64,000 nucleotides of DNA from Candidatus Poribacteria bacterium (GTDB lineage Bacteria > Poribacteria > WGA-4E > WGA-3G): positions 16,912 to 80,911 of the forward strand of contig JAJEGI010000044.1 in NCBI GenBank assembly GCA_022819945.1. Direction: 5' to 3'. Shown here piece by piece: positions 9,463 to 18,841 of this stretch; positions within the stretch are counted from its first letter, which is position 1, and each line of letters starts with the position of its first letter. The position numbers and the translations under genes were made by a program. Below the pieces are notes generated by a model. The model saw only the letters and a list, made by a program, of their open reading frames with translations, had not been told where the DNA came from and ran no database searches.

Positions 9463-9906
9463 TCAACGATCGAGCCTAACGGTAGCATTCGCAGCACGGG
9501 CGAACCCAATTCTGTCAATACCTGCTTGTTTGGCGATATCCATGACATGGACGATTTGCTCATGGAAAACCTTGCGACCCGCGCGGATAATTACCATTCT
9601 TTTGGCATCTTCAGGCGCGTTGAGGAGCCAATTAAACATATCTCCCGTTTGCACAATTTCTTCTCTATTGTCCTCACGCATGACGATGACTCCTTCGGTT
9701 TCGTCCGGTGTGGGATCAGCAATCATAATGACGATGCTTGAGTCGTCGGGCGTGGGTTGAGAAAGGGGTGGAGGAAGTTGCACTCGAAGCCCTTGGATGG
9801 GCGCAAAAGTTGTTGACACCATGAAGAAAATCAGAAGCAGAAATACGCAATCAATCATAGGTGCCATACTAAGTTTAGGGGGTTTGTGTCTCTTCAGATG
9901 TTTCAT
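9463..9906 (-). CDS. exbD: ExbD/TolR family protein, copy 1
   Basis: Accessory subunit of a proton-driven ExbB/TolQ motor. After a short cytoplasmic Lys-rich start comes one membrane helix with the family motif MAPMIDCVFLLLIFFMV, in which the Asp takes part in proton use, then a periplasmic domain of about 100 residues. 147 residues, GGAGG nine bases before the ATG. It is separated from copy 2 by a terminator (10030-10066), so it may have its own transcript; a dispersed repeat lies just upstream at 9942-9979. It most resembles copy 3, with which it shares STTF-PI-GLRVQLPPP after the helix. Confidence 0.92.
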   Translation of the reverse strand: MKHLKRHKPPKLSMAPMIDCVFLLLIFFMVSTTFAPIQGLRVQLPPPLSQPTPDDSSIVIMIADPTPDETEGVIVMREDNREEIVQTGDMFNWLLNAPEDAKRMVIIRAGRKVFHEQIVHVMDIAKQAGIDRIGFARAANATVRLDR

Positions 9907-9941
9907 GCGAATGTGCCTCCATGTTTATATGCTTGTTGATT

Positions 9942-9979
9942 TTAAAACACCTGAAAGTATATAGAGTTACGCACGTTTA
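9942..9979. repeat. dispersed repeat, TAAAACACCTGAAG type, copy A
   Basis: Begins TTAAAACACCTGAAAG and ends GAGTTACGCACGTTT. Near copies occur at 12321-12358 and 52965-53003, always upstream of a minus-strand envelope gene. Confidence 0.6.
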
Positions 9980-10029
9980 TTTTCGCATCGGTACATTTTA
10001 TTCTGGCAACCTCGTTGTAATTGGCTGTG

Positions 10030-10066
10030 ATGCAAAAAAAAAAGGCAGCAGATGCTGCCTTTTTTA
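10030..10066. terminator. bidirectional terminator after exbD copy 2
   Basis: GGCAGCA (10044-10050) / TGCTGCC (10053-10059), flanked by an A run on one side and a T run on the other. Oriented to end the gene at 10082-10501. Confidence 0.8.
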
Positions 10067-10081
10067 ATTTCATTGTGTTCC

Positions 10082-10501
10082 TCAGTCTTCTTCTGACACA
10101 GCGAAAGCGATTTCAAGCCCTTCCGTTTTACTTGAGCGCATTTTCGCACGCTCTACCACATCAATGACATCCCCGTGCTTAGCACGTTTGTCTGCTTTGA
10201 TGATCAAGGTAGTGATCTGGTTTTCATGCGCTGCAATGAAGAGCTCCATGTCTTCCAGGGTCAACATTTCTTGGTCATCAATTGAGATACGTCCGTCACT
10301 GTTAATGAAAAGGTTGAATTTCTTTCGCGTGAATTCGTGCTTCGTTGCAGAATCGGGTAAGGTGACAGTAAAAGGTGGAGGAACCTTCATGACAGCAGAT
10401 ACCATGAAGAAGATGAGCAATAAGAACACACAATCAATCATTGGTGCCATCGGAATGTCATCATCATCTTGTGTTTTCCGCCGTTTAAAGTTTAAAGCCA
10501 T
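10082..10501 (-). CDS. exbD: ExbD/TolR family protein, copy 2
   Basis: Second of three ExbD paralogues, 139 residues. It has the same single membrane helix with MAPMIDCVFLLLIFFMV near residue 20 and a more divergent periplasmic part (VPPPFTVTLPD, then an acidic end). AGAAGGAGA precedes the ATG. It follows copy 3 by 52 bp in the same direction. Divergence in the periplasmic portion suggests that the three copies contact different partners or form a heteromeric motor; that is inference. Confidence 0.92.
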   Translation of the reverse strand: MALNFKRRKTQDDDDIPMAPMIDCVFLLLIFFMVSAVMKVPPPFTVTLPDSATKHEFTRKKFNLFINSDGRISIDDQEMLTLEDMELFIAAHENQITTLIIKADKRAKHGDVIDVVERAKMRSSKTEGLEIAFAVSEED

Positions 10502-10553
10502 GAGAATTCTCCTTCTATAGAGATTAGATTACTACTGCTATCGCGTGAGATTG

Positions 10554-11003
10554 TCAGTCTCTGGCGACAATAGCGAATCCGATTTTATCTATACCTGCCT
10601 GTTTTGCAATATCCATCACCTGTACGATCTGTTCATGGAGTACTTCCCGCTCAGATTGGATAATAAGCATGTTTGTTGCCTCGTCCGGTGCATTGATGAA
10701 CTGGTTGAACATTTCATCAATCTGGACAACTGCATCATTCAACACCATAGTGCCTCTATCCTCACCAGGTTCCGGGTTCGCGATCCGGACTGTCAACCCT
10801 TTCGGTTTGTCAGGCGAAGGTTTCCCCGGCGGGGGAAGCTGCACCCGGAGGCCAGGAATCGGTGAGAAGGTTGTTGATACCATGAAGAAAATCAGGAGCA
10901 GGAATACACAATCAATCATTGGTGCCATACTGAGCGTTGGTGGCTTACGTTCCCTGATTTTGGTCGCAAGCAAACTCAATTTGGCTTCACCGACTTGTTG
11001 CAT
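10554..11003 (-). CDS. exbD: ExbD/TolR family protein, copy 3
   Basis: 149 residues, first of the three ExbD copies after the channel subunit gene. Cytoplasmic basic stretch, one membrane helix with the conserved Asp in MAPMIDCVFLLLIFFMV, then a proline/lysine-rich periplasmic linker (PPPGKPSPDKPKG) and a small folded domain. AAGGAGA lies upstream of the ATG. A GC-rich hairpin (11070-11090) separates it from the ExbB-like gene, which may set the stoichiometry of channel and ExbD. Confidence 0.92.
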   Translation of the reverse strand: MQQVGEAKLSLLATKIRERKPPTLSMAPMIDCVFLLLIFFMVSTTFSPIPGLRVQLPPPGKPSPDKPKGLTVRIANPEPGEDRGTMVLNDAVVQIDEMFNQFINAPDEATNMLIIQSEREVLHEQIVQVMDIAKQAGIDKIGFAIVARD

Positions 11004-11069
11004 TTCAAAGTCTCCTTTCTCATTAATGAGACCAGGGTTACGGTTCGAGAACCTGACACCCTCTGGAGA

Positions 11070-11090
11070 GGCGGGTGTAAATCACCCGCC
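11070..11090 (-). other. intra-operon hairpin
   Basis: GGCGGGTG (11070-11077) / CACCCGCC (11083-11090), 5-nt loop, no T run on the minus strand. More likely an RNA processing or stability element than a terminator. Confidence 0.5.
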
Positions 11091-11104
11091 GTTCTGTTCC
11101 AAGG

Positions 11105-12103
11105 TTAGGCGTTGCCAGATTCACCAACAATCAGTTGATTGACAATTTCAGTAGAAACCTGTGAAATTTCAACCATATGTCTGTTGACCCAGCTGTCAAA
11201 AAGTTGGAAGAAAATCAAACACGGAATAGCAACTGTCAAACCAGCAGCAGTTGTGAGCAATGCCTGTGAGATACCACCTGCGAGCTGCTGCGGGTCACCC
11301 GTACCTTCGAGTGCGATTGTAGTAAACGCACTAATCATACCTGTAACCGTTCCAAGCAAGCCGAACAGCGGAGAAACCACTGCGACGGTACCGAGGACTG
11401 GCAGATTTCTTTCGAGTTCGGGGATTTCAAGCAAGCTTGCTTCCTCAATAGCTTCCTGAATTTCTTCTTTGCTAATATCGCGTTCCTCGATTTGGGCTTG
11501 GCTGTATCGCAGTAATCCTGCTTTAAGGACATTAGCAAGGGGACCGCCGGCTTCTTCACAAGTTGAGACGGCTTCCATAATGTTTTCTTTCCGCAGTGAG
11601 TCGGCAATACTGGCGATGAACTGTTCAGTGCCGATTCGGGAGCGACTCCGGACAAAGGTGAAAAGTCTTTCAATAATGAAGGTTAACGCCGTGATAGAGC
11701 AGAGCGCGAGCGGCCAGAAGACGAATCCAAACTTCTGGAAGAAGGTAACGATGTTATCCTTTTTGGTCATCTTGAGCGGTACGAAGTGATCACCGCCATT
11801 AACGACTGTAACAGGTTTGCCAAGCCGGTCGCCATATCCTTCTCTATAGATACTGATAAGATAGCGGCCCGCGGGGACACCAGATTTTTCGTATTCGCCA
11901 TTGGCATCTGTGGTTGCCTCATATTCTTCCCCGCCTGTAGCAACAATCTTGACCTGAACATTTTCAATCGGGTTCTGTGCTGTGGTTGTATCAACAATAT
12001 TGCCTCGAACGGTTCCACCGCTTGCATCATCTTGCGCAAAAGCGATGCCAGTAGACATACCGACACAAGCAATTAGCATTAAAACGAAACTAAAACGAAT
12101 CAT
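11105..12103 (-). CDS. ExbB/TolQ-type proton channel fused to carboxypeptidase-regulatory-like domain
   Basis: Motor subunit that couples proton flow to an outer-membrane process. The 332 residues begin with a signal peptide ending in AFAQ, followed by a beta-sandwich domain of the carboxypeptidase regulatory type (about 30-110: GTVRGNIVDTTT, DANGEYEKSGVPAGRY). A first membrane helix at about 125-145 leads into the MotA/TolQ/ExbB domain (about 140-325) with LPVLGTVAVVSPLFGLLGTV and the helix AAGLTVAIPCLIFFQLFD. The extra periplasmic domain is not part of classical ExbB. AAGGAGG precedes the ATG. Three exbD genes follow in the same direction. Confidence 0.9.
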   Translation of the reverse strand: MIRFSFVLMLIACVGMSTGIAFAQDDASGGTVRGNIVDTTTAQNPIENVQVKIVATGGEEYEATTDANGEYEKSGVPAGRYLISIYREGYGDRLGKPVTVVNGGDHFVPLKMTKKDNIVTFFQKFGFVFWPLALCSITALTFIIERLFTFVRSRSRIGTEQFIASIADSLRKENIMEAVSTCEEAGGPLANVLKAGLLRYSQAQIEERDISKEEIQEAIEEASLLEIPELERNLPVLGTVAVVSPLFGLLGTVTGMISAFTTIALEGTGDPQQLAGGISQALLTTAAGLTVAIPCLIFFQLFDSWVNRHMVEISQVSTEIVNQLIVGESGNA

Positions 12104-12320
12104 GCGTTCTGATCCTCCTTAGGGTAACTTGCCGATTGTGTTGGCAAGTCTCTACAAGTCATCTGAAAAATAAAATGTTGTATAAGTAAAGCACGGGAGC
12201 CGCACCTTAACAACTTAGTTTTATTAACACCTGAGCGTTCATCTACACGATTTTTCTCGTTGGGAATTAATTAAAGTCTATATCTGTAGATTGCCCTGCC
12301 CGCTTATAACGCCATCTCTA

Positions 12321-12358
12321 TTAAAAACACTTGAGGGATTAAGAAGTTACGCGCTTTA
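12321..12358. repeat. dispersed repeat, TAAAACACCTGAAG type, copy B
   Basis: TTAAAAACACTTGAGG ... AGTTACGCGCTTTA, the most divergent of three copies. The rest of the 12104-12450 gap shows a leader hairpin (CTTGCCGA/TTGGCAAG near 12126-12148) but no gene. Confidence 0.5.
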
Positions 12359-12410
12359 TTCAAGTGTTGGAAGAAACGGTATTATAGGTGATATTACTAA
12401 ACGTGGTAAT

Positions 12411-12437
12411 CGCTGGACACGAGAGGCGTGTCCAGCG
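12411..12437. other. strong hairpin after the outer-membrane protein gene
   Basis: Perfect 10-bp stem CGCTGGACAC (12411-12420) / GTGTCCAGCG (12428-12437), 14 bases past the stop codon at 12451. No clear T run, so a terminator or an RNA 3' stabiliser. Confidence 0.6.
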
Positions 12438-12450
12438 ATACACAAACCAT

Positions 12451-15400
12451 TTAGAAACCCATCATTGCTCGCACGAAGGTGGTGTTACTCGTCGTGTTAT
12501 CGAGCAGGATAGTGGTTCGCCGGTAACCAGCAAGGATGACGATGTTGAACCCGAGCCATTCACCGCGGTTGATTGCTTGAATCTCAAAGATTCGGGTTCG
12601 CAAATCTGGTCGATAGAGTATAGGCGCATCTTCTTCTTCAAAACCTGGTGTTGCCAAATACCTCTTGAAACTTTCATCCCGGTTGGTGAATTTTCGATAC
12701 TGGAAACCACCGAGAATGTTCATCCTTTGCGAGAATTGATAATCGAGTCGGACGCCGAGTACATCTTCACGACTTTCTCTATTGAAGCGTAGGTATTCGA
12801 TAGGTTCATCATCTGTTGGGCGGAAAAAGATTGGGTTGAGTGATTCTGGAATTTCCAGAATCTCAATCTCGCCTAACTCATTCTCTTCCTCGTCTTCGTA
12901 AACTTCGAGGTCCCGGTCGACCGCGTAGTCCCAAATATACTTCACCATCGGTGTAAGGGTCAAATCTTCACCGATCCTATCAACGAATGGGAGTTCGCCG
13001 AGCGGAATCTCGTATCTTCCCTTGAGAATTATCTGATGGTTGTAAACACTGCGTTCGGGGTAGCGACGCGGCTTCCAGTTTAGCGGATCATAGATTAAAC
13101 CTGGATCGTTGGCATCAAGTGCATTGATTCCATGGTCTGGATAGAACGGGAATTCCCGCCTATCCCCACCAGCACGAACCTGCTCATCGGGGACCATAAA
13201 GTCGACCCGTTGATCAGCAGTAGCCGGATCGAAGTCGTCTTCGGGGTCCGCTGCCTCAATATCTAAGAAAATGGCATCTGCCTCGTCTGGTTCAAACTGG
13301 TTTTGAAACACAACGAGGAATTTCGCTTCAAGTGTAAGGTTGGGGACAGCGGTATAGAGGAACTGGAGCGTCGTCGTATTCACGCGAGCATTATAGAAAT
13401 CAAGTTCGTCGGAAATTTGAACGGGTTCCAATTCACCGACACGTAGTGTAATCGTGTAATCCGGAATATCGTCATTAACTCGGACGAATCGGTTTTGGAA
13501 GAGTACAGTTCCAAAATCCGGAATATCACGTTGGTAACTAACATGTAGGTATTTGGAATCATTTTTCCGGCGGCTTGAGATTTCGTTTTCATTGAGCCAT
13601 CCGACTTTGAGTGAAAGGTTATCAAGGAGGTCATATTCAGCGAAAACGTGGTATCCTTCCCTGTCTATCCCGTACTCATACTGCGGTTCAAAATCGTCCT
13701 CAAGCGAATCAATTGTGCCGTTGTTGTTCAGATCAACAAGGTCGGTGAAGACCGGCGGATCAGCATCAAAGATGAGGAAGTCTTCTTGGAAATCCAAAAC
13801 GCCATTTTGGTCTCTGTCGTCAGCGCGAGGTAGGACTCCATCAAAGTCGTCATCATCGGGCCAGTCATCATCATCATCATCTTCAATAAGGGCGTAATTG
13901 AGTTCATCCCATGGATCTTGTTCCGCCTGTGATGCGGGTGTCCGCTCCAGAGAGTATTCCTGATCCCTATTGGTATTGGAACCGAAGTTGAGATAGGTTG
14001 TTGTGTACCCAGGATCAATATGATAATAGACCCCTTCAAGGTACAGTTTCCCAAATCGAGATTTGAGTTGGACGAACCATGCGGTTTCTCTCCCCATTGT
14101 TTCGTCGTCGGCGTTTAGTGCAGCAGTTTCATCTGCCCCATCGCCACCCAACATGGCTTCAAATCGTTGACCTTCGGTCTCAGAGTATGTCGGGATTCCG
14201 TTTGAATCTAAGGGTAAACCTGTTGCGGGGTCGATGGAAATACCAGTTTCCTCCTCGCCATCTTCGCCTTCGATGGTTGTTTTGAGTCGGCTAAATCCAA
14301 TCTGACCTTTGGGAATAGTTGGATACTGCTTGTATTTACCGTTAATCGAGTAGTGTGCTCGGACAAAAACATTGCCGATAGTGCCTTCTAAATCAAGCCC
14401 GTACAGGAGCGCTGCACGTGCTGCACCATAGCGGTAACGAACTTTACGCGGCCTGCCCTCGCCTGTCCAGCTCCCTGGCTTGTGTTGGAGTGTTGCCCGG
14501 TTACTGGTGTAATCTGAGGACTGTCCATAGTTACCGGGTGCTTGAATAACATCACGGTACGGCATCTGGATGTGACCGTCTTCGGTTTTAATCCATTCTT
14601 GGATGTCCGGATCTGATTCGGCTCTATTTGCAGGGCTGTTTCCGATAACAGCAATGTTGTAATCACCTGCTACAACCATGTCAAAAGTGACGGATTGAAC
14701 CGTGCGGGGATCCGCATCAATTTCTATTGCCCCTTCTGATATGAGTTGTTGGACTTCAGGAGAAGGTGAAGCACCCTCTGAATCGACGAAAACAATGACG
14801 ATTTTCATCTTGTTGAAGCCCTCTACAATCCGCCACGCCGGATCCGTGTCAATGACAACAGAAGGAAGTCCACCGAGAGGCATTGCGATTATATCGTTAA
14901 CGCTAATAGTTTCAGTTATGGTTTCCGCGGGGAGTGCCTGCGGTTCAGGTGGTTGAATACCTTCTTCCTCTTCTTCAGCGGTTAAGGGTTCTACGTCTTC
15001 CAATTCTTGGGTCACAATTGTGACTGTCATTTCTTTGAAAGCTGCACCGACACCGCCTTGGATCCTATCTTTCTGGCTGTCTTCACCCGTAAAGGCTGCG
15101 AATTGTTCGTAATCCGCCCTGAGAATTTGGGGATCATGATTGTCTTCGGGTGAATCATCCCGAAAGATGACTGAAATTGATTCCGGAGGTGTATTGGCTA
15201 CAGTCCCCATAAGCGGATTTTCGACGCGTTCCGGGTGTTCTTTGTGGAGATTGACGTAAGTAAACCCGACACGGAAAATGTCGCCTAAAAGCCCTTGTGC
15301 TCGGAACCCTACGAGACGGGCGTTTTCAATGTGTCGCACGCCAGCGTCTTCATTTAAGCCGTTCCGACGACCAAGCGTTGGCGCGAGGTTCGCCGCTGCA

Positions 15401-15936
15401 TCTGTCAATTGGACTGGGTTTGAGATACGAGAATTGATAAGCGTGAAAAGGTGCCGTTCCTGCGCGAAAGAGATATCCCATCGAAGCCCGTCAAATTCTG
15501 TTTTATAAAGGATGTAACGGTTCGGGAAAAGCGTAGACGGCTTGAAGCGTAAATGGTCACCAATGGCAAACTCGGTATACCTTCCACGGTAACTGTCTTC
15601 AGTTAAGACCGTTCTATCCAGCTGTGCCGAGAATCTTTCACTATCCAGCTGTCCTGTCCAACCAACAAACAATTCACCGTTCTGGTCAAACTCTTTCTGC
15701 TCACGATAGTTATAGACCTCGTTACCTTCAAGCAGCTCTTTTCCAAACAGGTCATAGAAGAATTGCGGTTCTTCTTCTAACTGGAAACGCGCTGAGAATT
15801 TAGAACTCCCCTCAATCGTTGGCAATAGGGGTTCTTGTGGACCAAGGCTCTGTGCCCCACAACCGTAAAGCACAAAAGCGCTCAGGATACAGGTCGCTAC
15901 AAGTAAAACATCAATTGATTGTTTTAGCCTGTTCAT
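12451..15936 (-). CDS. large outer-membrane lipoprotein/beta-barrel
   Basis: 1161 residues with a lipobox (VLYGCG) after the signal peptide, so probably lipidated at Cys26. The body is rich in alternating aromatic/polar strands typical of an outer-membrane beta-barrel and ends in phenylalanine (FVRAMMGF), the usual C-terminal signal for barrel assembly. Residues about 680-750 form an acidic stretch with six Asp in a row and DRDQNGVLD and DLNNNGTID loops that match EF-hand/thrombospondin-type calcium loops. GGAGG precedes the ATG. It leads the ExbB/ExbD genes on the same strand, so it may be the energised outer-membrane partner. The exact family is not recognised. Confidence 0.7.
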   Translation of the reverse strand: MNRLKQSIDVLLVATCILSAFVLYGCGAQSLGPQEPLLPTIEGSSKFSARFQLEEEPQFFYDLFGKELLEGNEVYNYREQKEFDQNGELFVGWTGQLDSERFSAQLDRTVLTEDSYRGRYTEFAIGDHLRFKPSTLFPNRYILYKTEFDGLRWDISFAQERHLFTLINSRISNPVQLTDAAANLAPTLGRRNGLNEDAGVRHIENARLVGFRAQGLLGDIFRVGFTYVNLHKEHPERVENPLMGTVANTPPESISVIFRDDSPEDNHDPQILRADYEQFAAFTGEDSQKDRIQGGVGAAFKEMTVTIVTQELEDVEPLTAEEEEEGIQPPEPQALPAETITETISVNDIIAMPLGGLPSVVIDTDPAWRIVEGFNKMKIVIVFVDSEGASPSPEVQQLISEGAIEIDADPRTVQSVTFDMVVAGDYNIAVIGNSPANRAESDPDIQEWIKTEDGHIQMPYRDVIQAPGNYGQSSDYTSNRATLQHKPGSWTGEGRPRKVRYRYGAARAALLYGLDLEGTIGNVFVRAHYSINGKYKQYPTIPKGQIGFSRLKTTIEGEDGEEETGISIDPATGLPLDSNGIPTYSETEGQRFEAMLGGDGADETAALNADDETMGRETAWFVQLKSRFGKLYLEGVYYHIDPGYTTTYLNFGSNTNRDQEYSLERTPASQAEQDPWDELNYALIEDDDDDDWPDDDDFDGVLPRADDRDQNGVLDFQEDFLIFDADPPVFTDLVDLNNNGTIDSLEDDFEPQYEYGIDREGYHVFAEYDLLDNLSLKVGWLNENEISSRRKNDSKYLHVSYQRDIPDFGTVLFQNRFVRVNDDIPDYTITLRVGELEPVQISDELDFYNARVNTTTLQFLYTAVPNLTLEAKFLVVFQNQFEPDEADAIFLDIEAADPEDDFDPATADQRVDFMVPDEQVRAGGDRREFPFYPDHGINALDANDPGLIYDPLNWKPRRYPERSVYNHQIILKGRYEIPLGELPFVDRIGEDLTLTPMVKYIWDYAVDRDLEVYEDEEENELGEIEILEIPESLNPIFFRPTDDEPIEYLRFNRESREDVLGVRLDYQFSQRMNILGGFQYRKFTNRDESFKRYLATPGFEEEDAPILYRPDLRTRIFEIQAINRGEWLGFNIVILAGYRRTTILLDNTTSNTTFVRAMMGF

Positions 15937-16745
15937 TATTTTGTTTTTCCTCCTTGGAGATAATGGAGCGGATGTTTAGGTAACCGAGCTGCGATACGAT
16001 ATTTCGTCATTCGCGCTCCTTACCTGGGTTTCCGACAAAAAACCTTGAAATGGATGAAAACTGCTTTGTGTGTAAACGAAAAGTACCCAAACTGCGTTGG
16101 TTAGTTAAAATAACATGTAGGCAATTTTTGACTTCTCATCACTGCCGAACAGATATTCCGTAAATTGCGAATATCGCGCGAACCGTGTAAAAAAGCGAGT
16201 CTCCTTCCAACAAATTAAGGGTTTGTTTTGCAGAAATTTTCAATGAACATGTGATAAAATACCTGCAAAACTGTTCTTAAGCATCTAAAATAGCACCGAT
16301 TTGAATTTCTGTCAAGTTTTTAACAGAAAAAACACACGCATTGGAGTGGAATTTCAAATAAACATACCACAAATGTAATATATTTTCAAGTTTAATATCA
16401 GTACTATTCATTTCATTTTCAATTTTTCGCCCGTTTTGTTTTAAGAATTAAGTAGCAATCTGGAAATGATCTACTTATACATTCTTTGCGATACTGTGCC
16501 GATAACGGCTACGCCAACAAAGATATATCCTTAAAATATGTGGGTAGATTGTACCCTTTACTGTCTCCCTGAGAACAGTAGTAGTTCATAACGAATCAGT
16601 TTTTTCTCAGGCATCTGTCGAGAATATCGAGCAGCCTTGCTATAAATTAATTTATGAACCCTCATAATGCCGACAGGCGTAATATATATTATACTACATT
16701 TTAAGAAAAATTGACATTTTTTTTACGAAGTTATGGAAATTAATA
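15937..16745. other. long non-coding gap
   Basis: About 810 bp, AT-rich. It holds the promoter at 16287-16315 and thus an apparent 340-nt leader for the gene at 12451-15936. I see no further gene or repeat. Confidence 0.5.
16287..16315 (-). promoter_or_regulatory. promoter of the outer-membrane protein gene
   Basis: Minus strand TTGACA (16310-16315), 17-bp spacer, TATTTT (16287-16292) preceded by TGC. Confidence 0.65.
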
Positions 16746-16770
16746 AAGCCTCGAACCAAAATCGAGGCTT
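16740..16770 (-). terminator. terminator after the Wzz-like gene
   Basis: AAGCCTCGA (16746-16754) / TCGAGGCTT (16762-16770), then TATTAATT on the minus strand, 22 bases past the stop at 16792. Confidence 0.75.
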
Positions 16771-16791
16771 CAAATATTTCCAAATCGGTGT

Positions 16792-18234
16792 TCAGTTTTT
16801 TAAGTCTACAACAGTCGTGTTAAAATATTCGATGAATAAAGCGGCTGTAACACCTAAAATCAAACCAGCGATTCCCGCGATAACAAGGATAAACTTAAGT
16901 TGTGGAGCGACAGGAATCTTGATTGGTGTGGCCCGGTCAATAACTTCAATACCCCCTATCTGATTACGAGAGATTGGGAGTTTAGATTCGGCATATAATA
17001 TTTCAGCTTCAAGGGACCGTTTGGCAATTTCTTCAGCGATCAGATTCATTTCTTGAATCTTGGATCGTATTTGTGTAAGGGTCGTGTGGTTTTCGGGGAT
17101 TTCTTTTAGCAGTATTGCCAGTTCAGTTTCTATGCTATCAAGTTCCCCTTTGAGGTGTTCTTCGGCTTTTTGATAACTTGAGAGCCTTGGGACAAACGTT
17201 GTTAACTGATTCTGTATATAAGTATAATGTGCTGAAGTACCGGAAGTGACGGTAGTGGTTATCGGAGAGGTATCCTCATTTTTTTTCTTGATTTCGTCGA
17301 TTTGTGCGTTAAGACCTTCTAATTCTGATGAATTCTTACCTACTTTTTTTCTATCCGCGACGCGCTGTGATTCAAGGTTGAAGAGTTTCTCCTGCTGAAA
17401 GAGCCAGACGGGGTTATGGGAAGTCGTTTCGGATAATTGTTCTTGCTTAGGCAATTGATTTAGCTGCCCTTGTAGATATGTAATATGGGCGCGCGTTTCG
17501 TAAAGCTGCTGCTGATTGACTGCAATCTTTTCTTCGACATTGGTATGGCGGTTGAGCAAATTGGTCAGAATAGGTGCCCATGTTTCCGGGCTTCCATTTT
17601 CACGAACAAATTTGAGCAGTTCGTCTAATTTTTCCGCCATCTTCGCTTTGAATTCCTGTTGTTTATCTTCGAGGAACTCCATGCGTTTTCTGAGTTTCGT
17701 TTCTTCGTCTCCATGTCGCAATATTTGCATATCGCTTGCAAGTTGATTGACAAGGAGGGCTGCATTCCGTTCACCGCCTTCTGCCTCCGTCAAGACAAGC
17801 GAAAGTTGAATATAATCGGAATCTGGATTTACTTGTGCCTTCAGCATTCGTTTGAGTTTACCTATCGGTGGGAAAAGCGCGGCTGCTTCTACATGCCCAT
17901 TCTCTTCAAGGTTTTCGATTGCCGTATTTAGCATTGATTCTGTAGAAAATCGGGTGCTGATTGTTTCCATCTCTCGTCGATCAACACCGCCAGAGAGGAC
18001 ATTTTGAAACAGATTTGCAGAAGGAAGGGAAGATGTAGCACTGGGTTGGACGAGTAACATTAAAGTAGAGGCGGCATAAGTTTTAGGTAGACGGAGTGAG
18101 ATAATTAGAGCCGTTCCTAATACCAGTAGAACACTTAGACAGATCGTAAAATCATGCTTTCGGATGAGTTGAAGATAATCACGTAGGTGTGCCTCCTGTT
18201 GTGGCATGAATGTACGGTATTTCCTGTCGCCCAC
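16792..18234 (-). CDS. Wzz/GNVR-type polysaccharide co-polymerase
   Basis: Inner-membrane protein controlling chain length or export of a surface polysaccharide. N-terminal helix at about 32-50 (ICLSVLLVLGTALIISL), a long periplasmic coiled-coil region (about 150-420) with a GNVR-like end, and a second helix at about 452-474 (LKFILVIAGIAGLILGVTAA) after the proline-rich PIKIPVAPQ motif. No tyrosine-kinase domain is attached. The start is uncertain: GTG at 18234 has AGGAGGGG about 14 bases upstream, while ATG at 18207 has AGGAAA. No glycosyltransferases lie next to it, so it is an orphan locus. Confidence 0.85.
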   Translation of the reverse strand: MGDRKYRTFMPQQEAHLRDYLQLIRKHDFTICLSVLLVLGTALIISLRLPKTYAASTLMLLVQPSATSSLPSANLFQNVLSGGVDRREMETISTRFSTESMLNTAIENLEENGHVEAAALFPPIGKLKRMLKAQVNPDSDYIQLSLVLTEAEGGERNAALLVNQLASDMQILRHGDEETKLRKRMEFLEDKQQEFKAKMAEKLDELLKFVRENGSPETWAPILTNLLNRHTNVEEKIAVNQQQLYETRAHITYLQGQLNQLPKQEQLSETTSHNPVWLFQQEKLFNLESQRVADRKKVGKNSSELEGLNAQIDEIKKKNEDTSPITTTVTSGTSAHYTYIQNQLTTFVPRLSSYQKAEEHLKGELDSIETELAILLKEIPENHTTLTQIRSKIQEMNLIAEEIAKRSLEAEILYAESKLPISRNQIGGIEVIDRATPIKIPVAPQLKFILVIAGIAGLILGVTAALFIEYFNTTVVDLKN

Positions 18235-18266
18235 CGGGCTAGAAATTGCCCCTCCTTTTTTCGGAC

Positions 18267-18824
18267 CTATAAGTTATTGGCGATGCGAATTTCTTCCTCG
18301 TTAAAGGCTTCATCGTGCCACTCGGCTATACGCCATTCGTTGTTTCTTTTTTCAAAGATAAAGAGGTTGTCGCCTTCGGCATAAGCACCGGTATATCCGC
18401 CCTCAAGCGTTTGACCGTCCGATACAAAAAATTGGATTCTGTAGTGGTTCCGGACCTCCGCCGTGGTGTCATCGCTCATCTTAATTTCTGGCGGAGAAGA
18501 GAGTTCTATCTCAATATCTTGAAACCGTTCAAAGACACGGGTCGCGGCGGCGCGTTCCTGCCGAATGTCATCAAACTCTACATCGTCTGTTTTGTCGCCG
18601 TCTGTTCCCATATCTGACACATAAAGAAAGCCATCTTCCCAGAAAGTGCCGATATAAGTATTGACATCTTCTGTTTCATAACCTTCCCGCCATCGGTCTA
18701 AGACATTACTAATTTGAAGGAGTTCTTCAGTTGGAATTTCTCCGACTTTATCAGCATCTCCACACCCCATAAAACCTATCAGTAAGATGAGGACACCGCT
18801 GACTTTTACAAAAGTCTTAAACAT
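18267..18824 (-). CDS. lipoprotein with NTF2/SnoaL-like domain
   Basis: 185 residues. Signal peptide with lipobox LIGFMGCGD, Cys21. The rest reads as a cone-shaped NTF2-like fold: an N-terminal helix (VLDRWREGYETEDVNTYIGTF) followed by strands ending with NEWRIAEWHDEAF, a common pattern in SnoaL-type periplasmic proteins. No catalytic residues can be named. AAGGAGA precedes the ATG. It lies between a DUF5683 gene and the Wzz-like gene, all in one direction. Confidence 0.7.
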   Translation of the reverse strand: MFKTFVKVSGVLILLIGFMGCGDADKVGEIPTEELLQISNVLDRWREGYETEDVNTYIGTFWEDGFLYVSDMGTDGDKTDDVEFDDIRQERAAATRVFERFQDIEIELSSPPEIKMSDDTTAEVRNHYRIQFFVSDGQTLEGGYTGAYAEGDNLFIFEKRNNEWRIAEWHDEAFNEEEIRIANNL

Positions 18825-18841
18825 AGTAAGTATTCTCCTTT

